Shown here: positions 56,401-64,000 of the stretch, piece by piece
Position numbering within the stretch: the stretch's first letter is position 1
How the letters are laid out: every line of letters begins with the position of its first letter
From: Enoplolaimus lenunculus
Taxonomy: Eukaryota; Nematoda; Enoplea; Enoplida; Thoracostomopsidae
Assembly (NCBI GenBank): GCA_030248215.1
Contig: JASANG010003720.1
Span: forward strand, 248,001-312,000
Direction: 5' to 3'
DNA: 64,000 nt
The notes under the pieces: model-generated
Database searches by the model: none
What the model saw: only the letters and a program-made list of their open reading frames with translations
Told to the model about the DNA's origin: nothing
Program-made: the position numbers and the translations under genes

Positions 56401-59122
56401 TAAAGTATAATCTCACCCTTAGGTTTGGAGTTTTTTGCACTGTTCTTGTTTTGCATAGAGTTCTGGTGTATATGTTAGCCATGTTGTTCACAGTTGTATA
56501 GCAGTTTCATAAGAAGCATATTATTACAATAAAATAGCAAAGCGGAATGAAAAAATTACTGTTCTGATTTCAGTTAAGCATTGTTTTTGTATTATGTTTT
56601 ACTGGATAAAATGAAGCAAAAGTAGAAACTGTGCCACTGTGCAGCGCGAAAAAAATTTTTTTGGGAGGGTCACAACCTGCAGTTATATGTTTGTGTATTT
56701 TCGAACGCCATCATGGAAACATTTTTATTCTAGAAATTTTCATAAAGAAGATCCTTAACATTTAAAATTTTGGGAAATGGTCGTGTGGATACCCCCTATT
56801 CTTCCCTTTCTACATCCGTACACTTCACTTACTTCTGTAATACTGAATAAATAATTTTATAGGCTTCGTTAGTTAGGTTAACTGTAGTTATTTCAGCGGG
56901 CCCAAATACTGCGACCTGCAATTGCACAAATTCATCAGGTGGATATTTTACTCCCGGTATTCCGTGCCCTGTACATCAGCGTAATGCTCCACCAGGAATT
57001 CCTCCATCTGAATTATGTTTCTTTTGTAAAGGAACAGGAACTAAAACGTAAGTCAGAACTGAAGTTTAGCATTTATGTTAGTAACATAGTTTATGTAAAA
57101 AAGGGTTCCATCAATGTTCAGTAATGTGAAATTGGAACAAAATAGACGCGAAAGCTTGAAAACCACAATAAGTGTGCGTCTTAGTAGCAAGATCAAAGTA
57201 GGTCAGCTGCTTTATTTATGGAAAAGCTTTTTTATTATATTTTTTGCATCCTTTGACGGGAACATTACTTATGTTTTAGATGCTTCCATTGCAATGGAAC
57301 TGGCCGCAAAAATTGTTCAACATGCTCAGGTTCAGGACGCTTGAAAACATTTGTTCGTTTAACAGTTCAGTTGTAAGTTATTGTGCAGCGTAGAGTTATA
57401 TACTAAAGGTATTCATTTTTGTGAATATTATTTCGTTTATTTATAGGTTGGTATTCGCGACTATTTTTGTTAGACATTAAAGCGAGTTTAAATTTTCTTT
57501 ATGTATAGACTGGCAACATCTGGTTAATTGTGTAGCAGTCATAACGTGATTTCGGTGTACCGTTAACGTGGCTAACGGTTAGATCGAATTTAACATTCAA
57601 TAGGTGTTATTATTATCATTATTATTATTATTGTTAATCATGTTAATGTGGAACGGCCAAGTCTATCTGAGAAATACATATTGTTGATGTATGAAAGCGA
57701 AAGTTTTGGAACTTGTTGGCAAAGTTCGGTTGTAAAACTAAAGAAGTTAATATAACATCATGCATTTATTTTAATAATTGTGTTTGTAGCGAGGTGGACA
57801 AAACAGAGCATTTTCACAACGGCGGCGATATTCCGTCGAAACTAATGAAAAAAGTCTCTGGTGTGGAAATTTTTAGCGAAGAAAAACCGCTAGTAAGTGT
57901 TTAGATTAACCTATAGTAGCTGTAGTTTTGCAATTTTTAATAATGTGTAAGTAAATACGTTTCAGTATCAGCGAAATAAATTTACTTGGCTTTTGTATTT
58001 TGACAGCCTTGTAACCAGGTGTTGCTTCGTTATTCTTGGTATCGGCGAAATCATTTTGAATTCCATAAACAATTTGCGTATACTGCATGCAGTGGTTTTC
58101 TGTTGTGAAATTTGTTAATAAAAATGGTGTTTGACCAATGGTGCGGCCGAGTATTAATTTACCATATACCGAAACCGGAAAGTGATTTTTTTACTGAATG
58201 CGGATATCAAACAAATAATGCACCGAAATTGTTGAGTTCGAAGTATTTGTGTCACGCAAAGTATATTTTTTAGATAAGAACTAATTGCTAGTACGAATTT
58301 TTCGTTTTTTACTTTAGTGTATCAAAACTTGAACTCCTTAACTTACCTAAAAATGCAATTGCAGTACGATGTTTAAAGCTATCGCTTTGAAAAAGTAGGC
58401 TTATAAAATTGGGCGCCACCACCGTAAATATCTGATATTCGGTAGATTTATACCGGAACCGGTTACTTTTACCTGTGTTGTATATTAAACAGGATTCAGA
58501 TATCCTTTCGCAATCTGTGTTTGACATAAATTTATGATGTTGGTATTTGTGGATTTTAGTTTGCATGAACGTAATTATACTTGGTTAAACGTTTCTAGTG
58601 TAACTTTGATGTATTACAGGTTAATCCTTTGGTCAATTCGCCAGATCCTGCCATTGATGCCGAATCCAGACGTGCCGTTGTGGATCATCGGAACAATGCA
58701 ATTGGAAAAGCGCGTATTGTTCAGCAAGTAAGCTGTCTGGATTTCTTTTAAATCATACGGATTTTAAGTTTAAGTACTTTTGGATTAAGCTTGTAACTTT
58801 AGCTGTCATAGTTCATTACAAAAATTATTTATAATTTAGCTGGTTGATTACAAAATTAATATTTTCCATTTTCCTCCATACAGTAAAATTTGGTTATGTA
58901 CTCGACAAAGTAATGGTGAATGGCTTCGTTACTCTGTACGTATTTTTCAGGTTGCTAGAAACTCAGTATTTCATTTAATAATTTCAGCGTCAAATTTTGC
59001 GATCGATTCCAATTGCTGTTGTTTCTTATGAATTTAAATCTGACCATCGTCAATTTTGGGTGTATGGTAACGAACGGCGTGTTTATGTCACAAGTTATCC
59101 AGATAAATGCACAATTTTGTGA
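53445..59122 (+). CDS. SSU-2/SSUH2-like protein with DnaJ-type CxxCxGxG zinc motifs
   Basis: Eleven exons: 53445-53709, 54183-54255, 54464-54593, 54977-55037, 55581-55699, 55936-56176, 56897-57047, 57280-57372, 57790-57892, 58620-58727, 58988-59122. Phases agree throughout; 492 residues. Order: acidic/polar N-terminus, a conserved CPPEQP segment, an alpha-helical stretch with HATWNRKALKRMKI, a YGFPPGPWDIECFP segment, then CxxCxGxG motifs at about 218, 229, 240, 337, 348 and 359. They are split by a Pro/Gly/Ala-rich insert at about 248-300. The C-terminal half (VNPLVNSPDPAI, RAVVDHRNNAIGKARI, FWVYGNERRVYV) matches the SSUH2 family. The last four residues are CTIL, a CaaX-type pattern. C. elegans SSU-2 was found as a suppressor of stomatin-related uncoordination; human SSUH2 is linked to dentin dysplasia. 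Biochemistry is unclear. The exon 8/9 junction is the least certain; a small exon could be missed there. Confidence 0.85.
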
Positions 59123-61164
59123 GCTCAGTTCTCTAAGAAAACTTAATCTATTTAAATCTCAGACATCTGTGTTTTCATTTTCTGGTCATGTTATATACTT
59201 ACCATTTCAATCATAACTTTAATAATTTATCTCGGAAGTTTATTTATTTTGCTTTGATTAATTTAACCCCGGCGAATATCAAGGTTTGGCATCGATTCTT
59301 TTAATGATAAGTGCAACAGGCATTTTTCACTAGAAAGAAGAAGGTTAGTTGTTTATATTATTACCATTAACAGTACAACTTTTTTGTTTTTATATTATGG
59401 TGACAAATTCTTGGAGTGATGCTTCTTGATAGGTCATATTAATCCTTTAAGATAAGAATTTTTTGATAGCAAATAATAGTATTTAAGCACAGCGTCGTTT
59501 ATATAAGCTATTTGTCAATCGATTTGATGTATATAAACCGGATATACAATTTTAAGATAGCAAACGAATTCTCGAATATTCTTTTGCATAATATTGAGTG
59601 TCGCTGCGTTTGGAGAACGTATGTAATATGTCCGATGCGTCATGCTCATAGCAATATTTCGATGTTATGCAATCCGTCACGTTTAAGGTTAGGATTCAGG
59701 CTTAGGTAACTGTTTAGGCTTCAGAAAGCTTTTTTCATTGTCAACGCTGTAGGCAAATAAAAGAGCATAAAAACTCATAATTCGTTACATTTAAATTTGC
59801 ATAAATTTATCAAAATTCCAAAAATATTTTGAGCATAAGTTTCTAGTTCCGGTTGGGATGGTTTTCTGGATTGTACGTTCGTTTGGTAGTATTTCTAGGT
59901 ACCACTTCTCACTGATATATTAAATTTGCGTACTGTTATATGCCAGCCTTTTAAATACAGTTATATCTTGGGGCGATTTGAAAAGAAATATTTTCATTGT
60001 AAGATAAAAATCGCCGCATTAATTCTGTGGTGTAACTGGTTTGTTCCTTAATTGTTCTTTTTACAATATATTTTACACAATTTTGATGTCATTGATATTC
60101 AGTATTAGTTGTGCCATACTCATTCTTGTCACTGTGCTTTGTATGTTAAAGTTTCCATTTTTGTGCTTTATTTGGCAGTTGAAGAAGTGCAATGTGATTG
60201 TGATATTTTCACACAAACTGTAAATATGAACGGTTTGTCCAATTTATTATTTGCATATTGGCTTTTTATGGTTTGCAAATAGCTACTTGGTGTTCCCAAG
60301 TATTTTGCCAGCACAGTTCGTTGTTTTTTAATAGTATTCGAAATCCAAGACATAAGATATCGATTCAGTATTCCGCTAATTGTTGGTTTGATCGTGCGAT
60401 AGATTTGTCATAAGTTGTAAAAACTTGCAGTTTTAGCTTGTTGCCCTTGTCAACAACTGGCCAGTTCAAAATCCCATATCGTATGAGAGGTAACAAGCAG
60501 TCGTGTGACTTTGTGAGTGCTTACTTAACTTGTTATGAACGGTAAAAGTTAGATGATTACCATGCTGAAATGGCTTACAACCTATATAATTTCATGCTAA
60601 TTATATTTAAGAAGCGCAACGAACGGTTAAAAGTAAAAGTGTGAAGACTCTAAAAATATATAAATCCCAAAAATTTGTTAGCTGAGTCTTTATCACTTAT
60701 CCAAGTAGTTCTGGTTATTGGTACGCTTTATTACGTAACGAGATTTTATAGTTCGATAGTTAAAACTATCATTAACTTGCGATAAGCTGTAGATTTTCAT
60801 TTGAAATTAAAATGGACGGTTGATATTGATGCGAATGTTTATAATGAAATATCTATTTTGAACATAGAGTCAAATTTACATAAGCACTTTGGAACAGACC
60901 ACGTCGCATATTAAATGCCAATACGGCTGTACATTGTATATAATTGCAAATGCTTTTATAATCATAATTGCAGTGATGGGCGTAGTGAATGAAGTGCAAG
61001 TAAATATTATGTTCGTGTGATTTGAGTTTTCAGTATTATCGAGTATCTAAGTAATGTTCTTATGGAATTTTCCTTCGAGAAGCATTAAATTCATTGTGGT
61101 TAAAAACGTTCTACTGGAGGGAGTTCAGGAATTTCTTTTATGTGTGGGCTTATGTTTGTAAGTA
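59123..61164. other. Region after the SSU-2-like gene
   Basis: Two kilobases of unique AT-rich DNA. A small TTAGGC-like remnant lies near 59690-59715. No exon supported. Confidence 0.4.
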
Positions 61165-61345
61165 TAATCTGTAAAAACGCTCCACTTAAAATACTTTAGT
61201 TATATTTTACTAGCTAGTTTAAGTATAAGTGTACCAAATATTGAGTAAATCTTTGCTCAAATAATGTAAATAAGTAAAACTACTGCTGTCATTTTCTGAT
61301 TAACTAAGTAACTGTAAAGCTAGAAATTTTGTGTTTCCTTAAAGT
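61165..61345. repeat. Dispersed repeat shared with 50379-50590
   Basis: Second copy, diverged by scattered substitutions. Confidence 0.65.
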
Positions 61346-61507
61346 TAAGTAAAACTTTGCCAAGCACCATAGTAAGTAAAACCGACACTTAATTCAGCAA
61401 TAGTTTCACTTAATTTTAAGTATATTTTAATGAGTACTTTCTCCAGGCTATAGTGAGGTCCAAAACTTTGTAGATTCTTGAACGGCATTGAAACTGTTGT
61501 AAATTAC

Positions 61508-61675
61508 CTTTAAACGTTTGCAATTTGATAGTTTCTGTGTTTGCAGGAGGGTAGAAAAATTCAAAGTTATAAAAAGGCCACCAGGATGCAGCACATTGGT
61601 TTTAAATTTTTGAGCATGTTTAGTTGGCACGGTTTTGAGTTTTTCTAAACTACGCAACATTTTTGCGGTGATCAT
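61508..61675 (-). CDS. Possible first exon, basic N-terminus, unknown
   Basis: A minus-strand ATG at 61675 opens 56 codons rich in Lys and Thr, ending at a GTAATT donor in phase 0. The basic amphipathic start could be a mitochondrial-type leader, but this is speculative. No downstream exon was found. Confidence 0.2.
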
Positions 61676-61743
61676 TTTTATTATTACAAAGAAAAACAAC
61701 GCGTTTATCACATTACAAACGGGAAAACTTGTTTCCTAAACAA

Positions 61744-62178
61744 ACTACCCCATTTTATGCATCAATCAGTAGGAGTCCGTATTCTTAAGAGTCCGTAAGC
61801 GTATAGAGTCTCTAATCCCTAATTAGAGCCCATAAATGTCAATTATCCCTAATTGTAGCGCATAAATGACTCCAAGACAAAACAAAGTTGAGTTCGAAAC
61901 TTTAAAGCGTACTTAAGCTTTGATAGTATATTTTAAAGTATATCCTTGTTTTATCGCTCAGGCTATTGGCACAAGACAAAATGGACATGGCAACCAACAA
62001 AAATGCTGCGGAAGGCCAGTCCTGCCCAAAAGAAAGAATGACATAAGAATTGGGTATTAGGTTCAACTAACAAAAGGCGGCGGAGGTCGGGTTAACAATA
62101 AAAACAGTCCGTAACCGAATAACAGGAGGCACCCTCTAGAGAGCAAATAAATGTCAGTCCCCTCCTTATATGGGTGAG
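61744..62178 (+). mobile_element. TACTGTAG-family MITE, ends eroded
   Basis: Body CAATCAGTAGGAGTCCGTAT, GGAGGCACCCTCTAGAGAG. About 60 bp before another copy in the same orientation. Confidence 0.65.
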
Positions 62179-62242
62179 TATATTTGATTCACACATTGAA
62201 ACTGATACAATATAAAAGCCAAAAACGGATTTTATGTAGGTA

Positions 62243-62608
62243 TACTCCATTGACCCGAATAGGAGGGGTCCCCATTTTGAGTCCCAATTATTACGAGTCC
62301 ATATTCCTAATAAGAGTCCGTAAGCGGATGGAGTATCTAAACCCTCAATGGAGTCCATAAATGAGTGCATAAATGACTCCAGGACCAAATAAAGTTGAGT
62401 TCGAAAGTTTACCGCTCAAGCCTTTGATACAAGACAATTGAACATTGAATTCAACGGTTAACTACAGCATCGGATAAATATCAGTTACAATAAGTTACGG
62501 AGCGTGGGCTAAAAATAAATATCAGTCTCCGTAACCGAACAACATTAGGTACCCTCTGGAGAGGCCAAATCAATATCAGTTCCTCCTCTTATTCGGGTCA
62601 CTACAGTA
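62243..62608 (+). mobile_element. TACTGTAG-family MITE, most complete copy
   Basis: TACTCCATTGACCCGAATAG to TATTCGGGTCACTACAGTA. Inverted ends agree over about 20 bp; TA at both borders suggests a TA target. Confidence 0.75.
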
Positions 62609-62676
62609 TACACAAATATCCATAAACGTCTTAATTTTTTGTATTAATTTTAATGTGACATTTTTCACCGGTTTCA

Positions 62677-63028
62677 GGGTACAACCGGAAGTCAGCCTCC
62701 GGCTCCGGCAGAACATCGGCCTTCGGCTGCGGCTCCGATAGAATTTTTCGGCCCTTTCGGTAGTAAAATTTTGCATAATTTTGCAAAATTTATCTGTTTC
62801 GTGCGTTTCTTTTTACTTTTGTCACAATTTTCAGGAAAGAATTTCTGAAATTTCGCAGAAAATTAGCGTAAAACCAAACAACTTAACAACGTATTTCAAA
62901 TATTGGCTAAAATTAAATAATTAACCATCATTTTTGCTACCTAATTTCGCCTCACCTCCGGCTCCGGTTCCGGCAAGTTTCGTGGACCTCCGGTTCCTGC
63001 TCTGGAATTTTTCACCTCCGGTTGCATC
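62677..63028. repeat. CCGGCTCCGG-rich dispersed repeat
   Basis: Begins CAGGGTACAACCGGAAGTCA and ends CACCTCCGGTTGCATCG. Relative of 46796-47313 and 63563-63918. Confidence 0.55.
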
Positions 63029-63328
63029 GCGGTTTATATAATTGGTGGTTAATTTTGTAAAATTTCGTTTCGGTCAAACTTTTATTTATTGCTAAACCTC
63101 AAAATGAAAAGATTTGTAAAACGTTGAATTTAAAAATACCACCGTTTCCCGTTAATTACGCAACGGAAACGGACATTGATTTTAGTGGAATTGGGTATCA
63201 CGCTTGCAGTGCGACGCTGATTGGTTACATTTTATCTGCTGAACTGTAGATATTCACGATATAGTTCGCATCTGTATTTGTGTGTTTGGTGTTTTTCAGA
63301 GATATGAAAGTCAGTATTATGTGTTCGC

Positions 63329-63399
63329 ATGGAAGATTTAATGGTGGCAAATTTACCAATGGTCGTAAATGATACTCAGTGTTTATTCAATTATAATTG
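63329..63399 (+). CDS. Possible first coding exon of a downstream gene (3' partial)
   Basis: An ATG at 63329 opens a 23-codon frame with an N-glycosylation-type NDT and ends at a good donor, G|GTAAGT, in phase 2. A TTTTTCAG acceptor ends at 63299, about 30 bp upstream, which would suit a cis- or trans-spliced leader site. No family can be recognised from so short a piece, and the rest of the gene would lie beyond the window. Confidence 0.35.
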
Positions 63400-63562
63400 G
63401 TAAGTATGCAAACGCTTATTTTTTGTGTCGGTGTTCTTGAGTTATGGTACTAATGTATCAATAATACCTAGCCCGTAAGCAATTTTGTTTAAGAAGCTGT
63501 GTTAAATTATTTAGATAACTGTGAAAACACACTTTTGGTTCTACTAATGTTAAGAGTTAAAC

Positions 63563-63918
63563 AGGGTGCAACCGAAATTCCGGTTCCAAATTAAAAATTC
63601 GGGTATTAAAATTTGATCGGTGGAAATTAAGCTATTTTTGCTAAAAAATGACGATAAAAATTCAATAGATTTCATTTGTATAGTATGCAAACCTTAACAA
63701 TCGCCGAAAGTAAACCATTGAAGGTAGATTTCGCTTCCGTGGGTTATTAAAATCTAAAATACAGCAGATAAAGTGAATGCCTATCTCTAAGCAGGGTTAT
63801 TTCACCAATAACATTGCAAGAAAGGAAATTAAAATGAATTTTTCAGTGGCATGTATTTTCTGTTTCCGGTAATTTTTTCAAATTCCGGTTCCGGTATATT
63901 GTAATTCCGGTTGCATCC
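63563..63918. repeat. MITE with CAGGGTGCAACCG ends
   Basis: CAGGGTGCAACCGAAATTCC to GTAATTCCGGTTGCATCCTTG, inverted ends of about 18 bp. No target duplication confirmed. Confidence 0.6.
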
Positions 63919-64000
63919 TTGAATTATAGTGTTTGTGTTGAAGCATATGCACAAAATAGGTGAAGTTTATTCGATTGCATTGGCGTGACGTTTTGCACGA

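Noticed and set aside
60041-60223. Hydrophobic 60-codon open frame
   Set aside because: T-rich DNA translated to Phe/Leu/Ile; no splice sites or start context.
1-64000. Retrovirus-like, LTR or Polinton remnants
   Set aside because: No long terminal direct repeats, reverse transcriptase, integrase, protease, capsid or envelope-like stretches were seen on either strand.

Overview
This window looks like nuclear DNA of a nematode. The genes are split by many introns with GT-AG boundaries, intergenic DNA is AT-rich, and the hexamer TTAGGC (the nematode telomere repeat) occurs in dozens of short interstitial runs on both strands. The protein families (EGF modules, claudin/PMP22-like four-helix proteins, an SSU-2/SSUH2 protein) are animal ones. 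The species cannot be named from the sequence.

Five multi-exon genes could be assembled by hand, with intron phases agreeing at every junction. All are on the + strand. (1) 503-13513: a 5'-partial gene for an uncharacterised N-terminal domain, four EGF-like modules each on its own phase-1 exon, and a C-terminal nitrobindin/THAP4-type beta-barrel. (2-4) 18212-22181, 26801-29975 and 40789-48013: three claudin-like paralogues, each with four coding exons, the same intron phases (1, 1, 0) and a third exon of exactly 98 nt. (5) 53445-59122: an 11-exon SSU-2/SSUH2-like protein with six CxxCxGxG zinc motifs and a C-terminal CaaX-like box. A possible first exon of a sixth gene is at 63329-63399. Several weaker exon candidates are listed at low confidence, including a possible minus-strand gene at 15791-17915.

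Most of the rest is small non-autonomous DNA transposons (MITEs). The dominant family has about 28 copies. Its ends read GGCC(A/C)ATGT..., many copies have 8-bp target-site duplications, and the interior is built of TTAGGC arrays. One copy (1772-5210) contains a roughly 100-copy satellite of a 32-bp unit grown from its own terminal repeat; the whole 3.4-kb block is still bracketed by one perfect 8-bp duplication and lies in intron 1 of gene 1. Other families are: piggyBac-like TTAA elements carrying tRNA-like Pol III boxes; a second TTAA family; TA-target elements, one of which places an in-frame splice acceptor beside an EGF exon; hAT-like elements with 8-bp duplications; a 3-kb element with about 50-bp inverted ends and CAACCGTCAA arrays; and several palindromic families. 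Tandem repeats include a 49-bp x 10 array, a 58-bp array, an array with E2F-like cores and a roughly 200-bp degenerate array.

No LTR retroelement, Polinton, rRNA gene, CRISPR array or intact transposase gene was recognised. All calls come from reading the sequence without database searches, so family names rest on motif recognition.
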